A stretch of DNA of 64,000 bases, taken from NCBI RefSeq assembly GCF_014610845.1, contig NZ_JABTCG010000004.1, positions 248,001 to 312,000 on the forward strand. The letters run 5' to 3'. Below the pieces are notes generated by a model. It saw nothing but the letters and a program-made list of their open reading frames with translations, was not told the origin of the DNA and ran no database searches. This document shows, piece by piece, positions 1-8,801 of the stretch. Positions within the stretch are counted from its first letter, which is position 1, and every line of letters starts with the position of its first letter. The translations under genes were made by a program, and so were the position numbers. This stretch comes from Maribacter arenosus (GTDB lineage: Bacteria; Bacteroidota; Bacteroidia; Flavobacteriales; Flavobacteriaceae).

Positions 1-2092
1 AGAAGAGAATAAGGCCTTTAAGGTTGAAAAATACGTTCATAGTTATCCCAACTGTTGGCGCACAGATAAGCCTATTTTGTATTACCCTTTGGATTCTTGG
101 TTCATAAAGATTACCGACATTAAGGATCGTATGTTCGAATTGAACCAGACCATAAACTGGAAGCCCAAGGCCACAGGGGAGGGTCGGTTTGGGAACTGGT
201 TGGCGAATGCCAATGATTGGAACCTCTCCCGTTCACGATATTGGGGCGTCCCATTACCGATTTGGCGTACAGAGGATGGCTCTGAAGAAATGATCATCGG
301 TTCAGTCGGGGAACTAAAAGCAGAAATGGCCAAGGCTGTTGAAGCTGGGGTTTTGAAAGCGGATATTTTCAACGATTTTGTCGTTGGCGATATGAGTGAA
401 GGGAATTATGAAAAAATAGACCTTCATAAAAACATCGTGGATCAAATTATCTTGGTATCAGCGTCAGGAAAGCCGATGAAACGGGAAAGTGATTTGATAG
501 ATGTTTGGTTCGATAGTGGGTCCATGCCCTATGCCCAATGGCACTATCCTTTTGAAAATCGGGATTTGATAGATAAGGGCGAGAGTTTCCCTGCAGATTT
601 TATTGCAGAGGGTGTTGACCAAACACGTGGTTGGTTTTATACCTTACACGCCATTGCAACCATGGTATTTGATTCTGTAGCCTATAAAAATGTGGTTTCG
701 AATGGACTGGTACTCGATAAGGATGGTAAGAAAATGTCGAAACGCCTTGGGAATGCTGTTGATCCTTTTGAGACTATGGACCAGCATGGGCCAGATGCCA
801 CACGTTGGTACATGATTTCAAATGCCAACCCATGGGACAATCTCAAATTTGACATCGAAGGAATCGTTGAGGTAAAACGAAAGTTTTTTGGGACACTCTA
901 TAATACCTATTCGTTTTTCGCTTTGTACGCGAATATAGACGAATTCTCTTATGCCGAGGAAAATATTCCTTTAAATGAACGGCCAGAAATTGACCGTTGG
1001 ATCTTATCGGAATTACATACATTGATCAAATTAGTCGATGAGGCCTATGCCGATTATGAACCTACCAAGGCCACGCGGGCTATTTCCGATTATGTTCAGG
1101 AAAACCTGAGTAACTGGTATGTTCGATTGTGTAGAAGACGTTTCTGGAAAGGGGATTATCAAAGGGATAAGATTTCGGCCTATCAAACATTGTACACATG
1201 TTTGATTACCGTAGCGAAATTATCGGCCCCGGTTGCACCTTTCTTTATGGACCGTTTGTATAAGGATATGACCAATACGACGTCTATCGACAAATTTGAA
1301 AGTGTGCATTTATCACATTTTCCGAAGTATGACGAATCGATGATCGATTCGGCTTTGCAAAGTAAGATGGCCAAAGCTCAAACGATTTCCTCTTTGGTAT
1401 TGTCCATACGCCAAAAAGAAAAAATCAAGGTGCGCCAACCCTTGCAAAGGATAATGATCCCAGTATTGGATGAAGTACAACGGAAAGAAATCGAAGCTGT
1501 TGCCGATCTGATCAAAACAGAAGTGAATGTAAAGGAAATTGAATTATTGGATGATGCTTCGGGAATACTAGTGAAGCAAATTAAACCGAATTTCAAGGTT
1601 TTAGGCCCAAAATTTGGTAAGGATATGAAAATGATAGCACAGCGAGTAAGTGCCTTAGGACAGGAAGATATCCAAAAAATTGAGCAAGAGGGCGAAATTT
1701 CTTTCCCCATCGAAAATAAAATTATTAAATTACAGTTACAGGATGTAGAGATCACTTCCCAAGACATTGAAGGGTGGTTGGTCGCCAGCCAAGGGCCATT
1801 GACAGTCGCCTTGGACGTAACTATAAGCGAAGATCTAAAAAAGGAAGGGATAGCTCGAGAACTCGTAAACAGGATTCAGAACATTAGAAAGGAATCAGGT
1901 TATGAAGTAACCGATAAAATTGACATAAAAATCCTAAAAGACGGACTCGTGGAAAATGCCGTTGAGAGCAACCTTACATATATTAAGGATGAAACGTTGA
2001 CAGCAGAACTTGTTTTTGAGGATATATTGGAAAATGGCACGGCAATTGCCTTTGACCAAGTGAACACTAAATTATTTATTGAAAAACATTAA
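1..2092 (+). CDS. ileS: Isoleucyl-tRNA synthetase, C-terminal part
   Basis: This is the 3' part of the class I enzyme that charges tRNA-Ile in the cytoplasm. The start codon lies before the window; codons begin at base 2. The visible part holds the end of the catalytic domain with the KMSKR signature at 731-745 (DGKKMSKRLGNAVDP context), the WFDSGSMP segment near 503-526, and then the anticodon-binding helical domain and a long C-terminal extension. The C-terminus has no cysteine-rich zinc finger, which fits the longer eukaryote-like IleS type usual in Bacteroidota. The stop lies 4 bp before the TraR-like gene, so the two are probably co-transcribed. Identification is secure. Confidence 0.97.
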   Translation, partial: EENKAFKVEKYVHSYPNCWRTDKPILYYPLDSWFIKITDIKDRMFELNQTINWKPKATGEGRFGNWLANANDWNLSRSRYWGVPLPIWRTEDGSEEMIIGSVGELKAEMAKAVEAGVLKADIFNDFVVGDMSEGNYEKIDLHKNIVDQIILVSASGKPMKRESDLIDVWFDSGSMPYAQWHYPFENRDLIDKGESFPADFIAEGVDQTRGWFYTLHAIATMVFDSVAYKNVVSNGLVLDKDGKKMSKRLGNAVDPFETMDQHGPDATRWYMISNANPWDNLKFDIEGIVEVKRKFFGTLYNTYSFFALYANIDEFSYAEENIPLNERPEIDRWILSELHTLIKLVDEAYADYEPTKATRAISDYVQENLSNWYVRLCRRRFWKGDYQRDKISAYQTLYTCLITVAKLSAPVAPFFMDRLYKDMTNTTSIDKFESVHLSHFPKYDESMIDSALQSKMAKAQTISSLVLSIRQKEKIKVRQPLQRIMIPVLDEVQRKEIEAVADLIKTEVNVKEIELLDDASGILVKQIKPNFKVLGPKFGKDMKMIAQRVSALGQEDIQKIEQEGEISFPIENKIIKLQLQDVEITSQDIEGWLVASQGPLTVALDVTISEDLKKEGIARELVNRIQNIRKESGYEVTDKIDIKILKDGLVENAVESNLTYIKDETLTAELVFEDILENGTAIAFDQVNTKLFIEKH

Positions 2093-2096
2093 AAAA

Positions 2097-2480
2097 ATGG
2101 CAGAAGATTTAAAAGTAAGATATTCGGATAAGGATTTGGCAGAATTCAAATCTTTGATAGAGGCCAAGATCGTTAAAGCGAAAAGTGATTTGGATTTGCT
2201 CAGGAGCTCCTATATGAACGACGGGAATAATGGAACGGATGATACTTCACCTACGTTCAAGGCCTTTGAAGAAGGGTCCCAAACCATGAGTAAGGAAGCC
2301 AATACCCAACTGGCGATCAGACAAGAAAAGTTCATTCGCGATTTAAAGAATGCTTTATTGCGCATAGAGAACAAAACCTATGGCATATGCCGGGTAACCG
2401 GTAAACTGATCAATAAGGAACGATTAAAATTGGTTCCCCATGCAACGCTGAGCATAGAGGCGAAAAATATGCAAAAATAA
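2097..2480 (+). CDS. TraR/DksA-type zinc-finger family regulator
   Basis: A 127-residue protein of the TraR/DksA family, whose members bind the RNA polymerase secondary channel. The N-terminal half is a charged helical hairpin; the C-terminal part has the family signature YGICRVTGKLINKERL. Only the first of the four zinc cysteines is kept (GIC); the partner positions are Thr, Ser and Ala, so it probably does not bind zinc, which from memory is common in the flavobacterial branch. I chose the ATG at 2097, four bases after the ileS stop, over an in-frame start at 2079 that would overlap ileS. A strong terminator follows at once. Role as a transcription factor is inferred from the family. Confidence 0.9.
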   Translation: MAEDLKVRYSDKDLAEFKSLIEAKIVKAKSDLDLLRSSYMNDGNNGTDDTSPTFKAFEEGSQTMSKEANTQLAIRQEKFIRDLKNALLRIENKTYGICRVTGKLINKERLKLVPHATLSIEAKNMQK

Positions 2481-2483
2481 ACC

Positions 2484-2507
2484 AAACGCCCGAAAGGGCG
2501 TTTTTTT
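2484..2507 (+). terminator. Rho-independent terminator after ileS-TraR operon
   Basis: An 8-bp perfect stem (AAACGCCC at 2484-2491 with GGGCGTTT at 2496-2503) closes a GAAA tetraloop and runs into a T tract to 2507. It starts 3 bp after the stop of the TraR-like gene. Confidence 0.93.
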
Positions 2508-2737
2508 ATGCACATGGGAAGAAGGCTACTTATTGTCTTATTCGTAATCGGTTTGGTTTGTTGAGTGCCCTTAGAGTAATTAAAAAATCAGTTCCTTACC
2601 CTTAAACATATAGTATAATAGATGCTCAGAACTATTAATAAGTCGAGCTTTCAACTTTGGGAACAAAGGGCGTTGTATTCCAGGTCCATATTGATGGTGA
2701 ATATCCAAATGATCTATTGGCCAAATTCGGCATTTAG
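2508..2737 (+). pseudogene. Possible decayed lipoprotein gene
   Basis: In the 333-bp gap between the TraR-like gene and lspA there are two coding-looking scraps. An ATG at 2508 opens an 18-residue peptide, MHMGRRLLIVLFVIGLVC, that reads like a lipoprotein signal peptide with a lipobox cysteine and is then cut by TGA. Further on, 2642-2737 is an open frame of 31 codons (GVVFQVHIDGEYPNDLLAKF in its middle) that ends in TAG but has no start. They may be the two ends of one decayed gene. I recognise no family, and chance cannot be excluded. Confidence 0.25.
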
Positions 2738-2784
2738 GGGAATTCACTCGAAATAAGTGTGTGCTTTCATCCGAATAATATCCC

Positions 2785-2792
2785 TATTTTTG
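2785..2792 (+). promoter_or_regulatory. Bacteroidota -7 promoter element for lspA
   Basis: TATTTTTG matches the Bacteroidota housekeeping -7 consensus TAnnTTTG exactly, 21 bp before the lspA ATG. No convincing -33 element is visible. Confidence 0.5.
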
Positions 2793-2813
2793 CCCATCTA
2801 TAGTAAATAAAAA

Positions 2814-3473
2814 ATGAGTATAAAAAAATCTGTATTGCTTATTGTCTTGGTATTGCTTGTTGATCAAGTCAGTAAGATCTATATCAAAACCCATTTTGTC
2901 CTTGGGGAGTCGTATGAGGTTTTTGAGTGGTTTAAAATACATTTCATTGAGAACTCCGGCGCTGCATGGGGCGCAAAGTTGAATGATTTCTTACCGATTT
3001 CAGAAAATACGGGCAAAATCATATTGACCATATTCCGTTTGTTTGCTGTTGCGGGAATTGGGTATTGGCTGTATGACAGTATAAAAAAGCATGCGTCCAG
3101 GACATTGGTAATTGCGGTCTCTTTGATTTTTGCCGGCGCATTGGGCAATATCATCGATTCTGTATTTTATGGGATGATATTCAATGAAAGTATAAATGAG
3201 ATTGCCACCCTTTTTTCAGATGAACCTTATGGAGGTTTATTTTTCGGTAAGGTTGTTGACATGCTTTATTTCCCTTTGATCGATACGATTTTGCCTGCGT
3301 GGATACCTTATTTTGGGGGAAAGAGTTTTAGTTTTTTCGATCCAGTTTTCAATATAGCCGACACGGCCATAAGCACCGGTGTAGGTATATTATTGGTTTT
3401 CAATAAAAAGGCATTTGGCCAAAAATCCGATGAAGACCCATTAGGGGAAAATCAGGATTTGGAAAACCTATAG
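2814..3473 (+). CDS. lspA: Lipoprotein signal peptidase (signal peptidase II)
   Basis: Inner-membrane aspartyl protease that removes signal peptides from prolipoproteins after lipid attachment. The 219 residues show four hydrophobic segments and the family motifs: DQVSK near residue 17, FIENSGAAWG near 45, GALGNIIDS near 108, and the catalytic pair Asp149 (KVVDM) and Asp183 (FNIADTAIS). The 30-odd residues between the two aspartates and the insertion before Asp149 make it longer than the roughly 165-residue enterobacterial enzyme, as is usual in Bacteroidota. Many lipoproteins in this window (M23, DUF5689, Ig-like, DUF4270) would be its substrates. The 3' end overlaps the convergent cyclo-ligase gene by 22 bp. 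Confidence 0.96.
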   Translation: MSIKKSVLLIVLVLLVDQVSKIYIKTHFVLGESYEVFEWFKIHFIENSGAAWGAKLNDFLPISENTGKIILTIFRLFAVAGIGYWLYDSIKKHASRTLVIAVSLIFAGALGNIIDSVFYGMIFNESINEIATLFSDEPYGGLFFGKVVDMLYFPLIDTILPAWIPYFGGKSFSFFDPVFNIADTAISTGVGILLVFNKKAFGQKSDEDPLGENQDLENL

Positions 3474-4018
3474 ATTTGATTTGGTGTGATACAATAATCC
3501 AAAGGAATATCACTTTCAAGGACATCCTCGATTTCTTCTTCGGCATCAAATAAGGAAAGGCCTATTTTGATTACCTCGGGCTTACATTGCAAAAGAAATT
3601 TGTCGTAGTATCCCTTGCCGTAACCTACCCTGTTTCCGCTTTTATCATAAGCAAGTAAAGGAACGAACACAACGTCAATCTTATCGGGTTGTACCTCAAT
3701 GCCATCAACGGGCTCGGGTACCCCCCATTTGTTGGTTTTGAACTTTGTGTTGTCAGTAAGTAAAAAATGGGATAATGAATCCCCGTCCATTTTTGGAATT
3801 ATGACATGTTTATCCCTTCCTTGAAGTATCGATAATAAAAAAACTGTGTCGATTTCTTTTTTGTGGAGAATTGGCAAGAAAATATGGTAATAATCGTAAT
3901 CCCAAATAGGTATATCCAATATTTTATTGGATATCAATAAACTGGCATCAGAAATCTTTTCCGGGGGTATTTGATTCCTTCGCTGGGAATAAAGCAATCG
4001 TAAATCAGCCTTCAACAT
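3452..4018 (-). CDS. 5-formyltetrahydrofolate cyclo-ligase
   Basis: A 188-residue enzyme of the 5-FTHF cyclo-ligase family (MTHFS/YgfA), which uses ATP to convert 5-formyl-THF to 5,10-methenyl-THF in one-carbon metabolism. The hallmark near the C-terminus is GNRVGYGKGYYDKFL, with the basic Mg-ATP loop; an N-terminal Lys-rich segment and the WGVPEP motif in the middle also fit. Length is normal for the family. It is monocistronic as far as can be seen and ends inside the convergent lspA gene. Confidence 0.94.
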   Translation of the reverse strand: MLKADLRLLYSQRRNQIPPEKISDASLLISNKILDIPIWDYDYYHIFLPILHKKEIDTVFLLSILQGRDKHVIIPKMDGDSLSHFLLTDNTKFKTNKWGVPEPVDGIEVQPDKIDVVFVPLLAYDKSGNRVGYGKGYYDKFLLQCKPEVIKIGLSLFDAEEEIEDVLESDIPLDYCITPNQIYRFSKS

Positions 4019-4061
4019 GAGGGGAGGTTGAACATTTACGATTAAAGATACTAAGTGATTC

Positions 4062-4148
4062 TTATTCTTTCGCAGCTACTGCGATATAAATCTTAAAAAA
4101 CAACATTAATATCAAGTAGGTGCCGAGGGTTATAATATAATTGTCCAT
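4062..4148 (-). CDS. Putative 28-residue single-pass membrane peptide
   Basis: An ATG-started frame on the minus strand encodes MDNYIITLGTYLILMLFF followed by KIYIAVAAKE. It has one hydrophobic helix with charged ends, and lies 44 bp upstream of the cyclo-ligase start on the same strand. I do not recognise it; there is no visible Shine-Dalgarno sequence. It could be a real small protein or chance. Confidence 0.25.
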   Translation of the reverse strand: MDNYIITLGTYLILMLFFKIYIAVAAKE

Positions 4149-4565
4149 GCGTAATGCGATTTTGATGCTCTAAATGTAACGAAAAAAATATTACAAAATC
4201 TATAAAGTGCACTTTTTTATCGATGAAATACACTTTTTATTGAAATTTTAACAATTTGATAACGATAAGAAGTTGAAATTTTGCTTTGGAATACGTAACA
4301 GTACGTATGTCACTAGGAAGGAAACTTTGGTTGATGCAGTAACCCAATTTACTCTGGATATGGCTAAATATAATGAAAAATATAAAATGAATTTCCTAAA
4401 TATAAGTATTATTTCATTTCCTTGAACTTATTAGCATGAACTTTGCCATTACGATTGCCGAATAGTCGTACAGGGAAGCAAAAAATATGGAAAACTGCTT
4501 ACATTTGATCAAAAACATAGTAATTTAACAGGGAGCATAAGCCGTTAAATTCCCATACTTCATCA
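4149..4565. other. Intergenic region before uvrC
   Basis: About 420 bp of AT-rich DNA with no gene I can support. One plus-strand frame, roughly 4270-4420, is open for some 50 codons (contains TLVDAVTQFTLDMAKYNEKY) but has no usable start and no known relative. The rest may hold the uvrC promoter; I could not pick out a clear one. Confidence 0.4.
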
Positions 4566-6353
4566 ATGCCCCAATTGCCTTTAAAAATACAGATCAGTAC
4601 ATTGCCGAACAGCCCCGGGGTTTATCAGTTTTATGATGCTGAGGATAAGATCTTATATGTTGGCAAAGCCAAGAACCTTAGAAAACGGGTCTCATCGTAT
4701 TTTACCAAGAACCATGAATACGGTAAAACCCGTATGCTGGTTAAGAAAATAGTAAGTATAAGGCATATTGTGGTGTCAACGGAGTCTGACGCCCTATTGT
4801 TGGAGAATAATCTGATAAAAAAATACAGGCCCCGCTATAATGTACTGCTCAAAGATGATAAATCATACCCATGGATCTGTATCAAGAAAGAACGTTTCCC
4901 AAGAATATTCCCAACCCGTAAAATGATCAAGGACGGTTCTGAATATTTCGGCCCCTATACAAGTATGGGAACGGTCAAAACCTTATTGGATCTTATCCGT
5001 AATATCTATCCCATACGAACCTGTAATTACGATTTGTCCCGGGAAAAGATCGAGGCAGGAAAATATAAGGTATGTCTTGAATATCATTTAGGGAACTGTT
5101 TAGGGCCTTGTGAGGGGCTGCAAAGCAGTACTTCATATGACACACAAGTGAATGATATTCGTGAGATCCTTAAAGGTAATTTCAAATCGTCCTTGCAATC
5201 CTTTAAGGACCAGATGAAGGCCCTCGCTAACGATATGCGTTTTGAAGAGGCTCAACAAATCAAGGACAAGGTCGAGATCCTTGAAAATTATCAATCGAAA
5301 ACGACCATAGTAAATCCGAAAATCAATAATGTCGATGTCTTCTCTATCCTTACCGATGATACTTTTGCTTATGTCAACTTCTTACAACTTTCGCATGGAT
5401 CTATTATAAGGTCACATACCATGGAAATAAAAAAGAAGTTGGATGAAAAGGACGGGGATTTGTTGCAATTGGCGATTATTGAATTACGTCAACGGTTCAA
5501 TTCGGAATCAAAGGAGGTATATCTCCCCTTTAAGGTAACTGTAGGGCCCGATATAAAAGTTACCGTTCCAAAACTAGGGGATAAACGTAAGATCCTTGAT
5601 CTTTCCATTCGCAATGCCAAATACTTTAGACAGGAAAGATTCAATCAAATCAAGATCGTAGACCCTGAGCGGCATACGAAAAGGATAATGGCCCAAATGA
5701 AAAAAGACCTTCGGCTATCCGAAGAACCCAGACATATCGAATGCTTCGATAACAGTAATATGCAAGGTAGTAACCCGGTAGCTGCCTGTGTTGTATTCAA
5801 GAACGGAAAACCTTCAAAGAAAGAGTATCGTCATTATAATATAAAAACAGTGGAAGGACCTGATGATTTTGCCTCTATGGAGGAGGTGGTCCTAAGACGT
5901 TATAAAAGATTATTGAACGAAGAGCAACCTTTACCACAATTGATCATCATAGATGGGGGGAAGGGTCAGTTATCCTCTGCCTTGAAAAGTTTGGATTTTC
6001 TTGGGTTAAGGGGCAAGATTGCCATTGTGGGTATTGCCAAAAGATTAGAGGAGATTTATTTCCCGGAAGATTCCATACCCTTATATTTGGATAAGAAATC
6101 CGAAAGTCTTAAGATTATCCAACAACTTAGGAATGAGGCCCATCGATTTGGCATTACCTTCCATAGGAACAAGAGGAGCAAGGCGGCTATAAATTCAGAA
6201 TTGGAGAATATCGATGGGATAGGTGAAAAAACTGCGGGTGAACTGTTGAAAAAATTCAAATCGGTGAAAAGGATCAAGGAAGCATCCCTTGAAAATTTGA
6301 GCGCGGTGGTAGGAATTGCAAAGGCAAAAAAAATATATGAAACTTTTCATTGA
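4566..6353 (+). CDS. uvrC: Excinuclease ABC subunit C
   Basis: The dual-incision nuclease of nucleotide excision repair, acting with UvrA and UvrB. The 595 residues show the full order of domains: the GIY-YIG nuclease at the N-terminus (GVYQFYDAEDKILYVGKAKN, residues about 14-33), a cysteine cluster in the middle, the UvrB-binding UVR helix (FEEAQQIKDKVEILENY, about 223-239), the RNase H-like nuclease domain with ECFDNSN and IIIDGGKGQ, and the C-terminal helix-hairpin-helix (IDGIGEKTAGELLKKF). Length is typical. The patatin-like gene starts 21 bp after the stop. Confidence 0.97.
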   Translation: MPQLPLKIQISTLPNSPGVYQFYDAEDKILYVGKAKNLRKRVSSYFTKNHEYGKTRMLVKKIVSIRHIVVSTESDALLLENNLIKKYRPRYNVLLKDDKSYPWICIKKERFPRIFPTRKMIKDGSEYFGPYTSMGTVKTLLDLIRNIYPIRTCNYDLSREKIEAGKYKVCLEYHLGNCLGPCEGLQSSTSYDTQVNDIREILKGNFKSSLQSFKDQMKALANDMRFEEAQQIKDKVEILENYQSKTTIVNPKINNVDVFSILTDDTFAYVNFLQLSHGSIIRSHTMEIKKKLDEKDGDLLQLAIIELRQRFNSESKEVYLPFKVTVGPDIKVTVPKLGDKRKILDLSIRNAKYFRQERFNQIKIVDPERHTKRIMAQMKKDLRLSEEPRHIECFDNSNMQGSNPVAACVVFKNGKPSKKEYRHYNIKTVEGPDDFASMEEVVLRRYKRLLNEEQPLPQLIIIDGGKGQLSSALKSLDFLGLRGKIAIVGIAKRLEEIYFPEDSIPLYLDKKSESLKIIQQLRNEAHRFGITFHRNKRSKAAINSELENIDGIGEKTAGELLKKFKSVKRIKEASLENLSAVVGIAKAKKIYETFH

Positions 6354-6374
6354 AAATCACGACGTATTATAACT

Positions 6375-8618
6375 ATGAGAATTATTCCTTTCCTTCTAGT
6401 ACTATTCCTTGTAGTTCAGGTCAATGCCCAAGATCCAGAGCAGGAAAAAGAGGTAAAGGTGGGATTGGTGCTTAGTGGGGGTGGTGCTAAGGGCATGGCC
6501 CATATTGGGGCGCTTAAGGTTATTGAAGAGGCCGGTGTCAAAATCGATTATATTGGAGGCACAAGTATGGGAGCCATTGTCGGGGCACTTTATGCCTCGG
6601 GCTATTCGGCCAGCCAGCTCGATTCAATATTCAAAAACATCAACTTTAATAGACTCATAGGGGATGTTCTTCCCAGGGGGACAAAGACCTTTTATGAAAA
6701 AGAAGATTCCGAAAGATACGCATTGAATCTTCCTTTTGACAATTTCCGGATTTCCATACCACAAGGATTTTCTGGAGGTCAGAACATTTATCACGAACTG
6801 GTGAAGCACTTATATCATGTTAAGGATATCGAAGATTTTAACAAACTGCCCATACCTTTTGTATGTATAGCCACCAATGTAGAGACAGGAAAACAGGTTA
6901 AACTCGAAAGCGGCTATTTGCCAGAGGCCATTATGGCTTCGGGAACCCTACCCTCTTTATTTGAACCTTCGACAATCAATGGTATGGTGTTGATAGATGG
7001 AGGGGTTGTAAATAATTACCCCATAGAAGAGGTTAGGAATATGGGTGCCGATATTATCATTGGTGTTGATGTACAACATGGACTTAGGGATAGGAATGAA
7101 CTTCTCTCAGCCACGGGTATTTTATTACAGATCAATAATTTCAGGACGGTTAAGGATATGACCGAGAAATCTTTAATGACCGATATCTATATTAAACCTG
7201 ATATGGCCGACTTTTCTGTTATGGATTTTTCTTTTGGAGATCAAATAATCCAAAAAGGTAAAACTGCGGCTGAGGAGAAATATGGGGAATTGGAAAAAAT
7301 TGCCTTGAAACAAAACCAGGTTTTCAAACAACAAAAAACAATTACACCGGTTGATAGCCTGTTGATCACAAGATTGATTCTTAGGGGGGAAAGTGAAAAC
7401 TACACGCGAGGGTACGTCAAAGGGAAATTGAGGTTTAAACTAGGCGATAAAACCAGTTTCGAAAAATTGCAACGGGGCATTAGTAATTTAGCAGCAACCG
7501 GAAATTTCAAAACGATACGATATGAACTTTTGTCCGACGGTGATGGGGAAGATCTTATACTAAATTTGAATGAAACCCAAAATAAAACGTTTTTAAAAAT
7601 AGGAGCCCATTATGATGATCTATACAAAAGTGCAGCTATAATAAATCTTACCCGTAAAAACATGTTTTTTCGCGATGATGTGGCTTCTTTTGATTTGATT
7701 TTAGGGGATCAAGTGCGTTATAATATGCAATATTATATCGATAAAGGTTCGTATTGGAGTTTCGGTTTTGATTCAAGGTTCAATGCTTTTGAAAAGGAAA
7801 TAAATTATGATTTAATTGAAAGTAATTTTCCACTTCCACCTGAGATCAACATCAATAATTTAAATATGGATATTTTGGACGTGACCAATCAAATCTATAT
7901 ACAGACCGTTCTGCAAGAGGAGTTCGCCTTTGGCATAGGTCTTGAACATAAGTATTTGAGATATAGCACTAGAACTTTAGGGGCATTGGCCGATGATAAT
8001 TCGACTGATGAACGCACCTATTTTGAAAAAAGTAATTTTTACAGTACATATGGCACCTTGAAGCTCGATACCTATGACGACAAATACTTTCCTACCCGGG
8101 GATTGTATTTTGATGGGGATTTTCACTTTTACCTGTTTTCCTCCGATTTTAATGATAATTTCAAGGAGTTTTCAATTGCGAAAGCGAGAATGGGCACAGC
8201 TTTTCACTTGGCAAAAAATCTATCGTTGAATCTTGAGACCGAAGGGGGGTTCAAATTAGGTACTTCGGGCGTAACGACCTTCGATTTTGTGCTAGGAGGA
8301 TATGGTAATAACCTGATCAATAATTTCACCCCTTTTATCGGATATGATTTTTTGTCACTTCCAGGCAACAGTTATGTAAAGGCATACGGGCGACTTGACC
8401 TAGAGATTGCACCTAAAAACCATCTACTCTTGACCGCGAATATTGCAAATGTCGATGATGATATTTTTAGGACTGGCGAATGGTTTACCACTCCCGATTA
8501 TTCTGGTTATGGTATTGGATACGGACTAGAGTCGTTTATGGGTCCATTACAGATGATGTATTCGTGGTCCCCAGAAGGATCAGGAAGGTTCTTTATTAGT
8601 TTAGGCTATTGGTTTTGA
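6375..8618 (+). CDS. Patatin-like phospholipase with POTRA and BamA-type barrel
   Basis: A 747-residue exported protein. It has a signal peptide (residues 1-19, ending VNAQ), a patatin domain with the oxyanion loop SGGGAKG (34-40), nucleophile Ser64 in GTSMG and the dyad Asp208 in DGG, then a POTRA-like segment (about 325-410) and a C-terminal 16-strand Omp85-type barrel ending in Phe. This is the arrangement of Pseudomonas PlpD, a type Vd autotransporter, so the lipase domain is likely displayed through its own barrel. Both catalytic residues are present, so activity as a phospholipase A/esterase is expected; the substrate is unknown. It follows uvrC closely but is functionally unrelated. 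Confidence 0.92.
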   Translation: MRIIPFLLVLFLVVQVNAQDPEQEKEVKVGLVLSGGGAKGMAHIGALKVIEEAGVKIDYIGGTSMGAIVGALYASGYSASQLDSIFKNINFNRLIGDVLPRGTKTFYEKEDSERYALNLPFDNFRISIPQGFSGGQNIYHELVKHLYHVKDIEDFNKLPIPFVCIATNVETGKQVKLESGYLPEAIMASGTLPSLFEPSTINGMVLIDGGVVNNYPIEEVRNMGADIIIGVDVQHGLRDRNELLSATGILLQINNFRTVKDMTEKSLMTDIYIKPDMADFSVMDFSFGDQIIQKGKTAAEEKYGELEKIALKQNQVFKQQKTITPVDSLLITRLILRGESENYTRGYVKGKLRFKLGDKTSFEKLQRGISNLAATGNFKTIRYELLSDGDGEDLILNLNETQNKTFLKIGAHYDDLYKSAAIINLTRKNMFFRDDVASFDLILGDQVRYNMQYYIDKGSYWSFGFDSRFNAFEKEINYDLIESNFPLPPEININNLNMDILDVTNQIYIQTVLQEEFAFGIGLEHKYLRYSTRTLGALADDNSTDERTYFEKSNFYSTYGTLKLDTYDDKYFPTRGLYFDGDFHFYLFSSDFNDNFKEFSIAKARMGTAFHLAKNLSLNLETEGGFKLGTSGVTTFDFVLGGYGNNLINNFTPFIGYDFLSLPGNSYVKAYGRLDLEIAPKNHLLLTANIANVDDDIFRTGEWFTTPDYSGYGIGYGLESFMGPLQMMYSWSPEGSGRFFISLGYWF

Positions 8619-8801
8619 AGGTCTTAACAGTTTTTTAGATAGGTTTTTACGATATTTGTTATAAAGCAAAGCACATGATAAAATCAAGAATTGATATAAC
8701 TGCCCACGATAGGGCAATGTGGTAAGGTTTTTATAAATGTTCAGTTCACGAAAAGCTCTCTTTCGATATCAATTTCAATTTTTAACTTAACAAACAACAT
8801 C

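Noticed and set aside
4270-4420. Gene upstream of uvrC
   Set aside because: Open for about 50 codons but no start codon and no recognisable relative.
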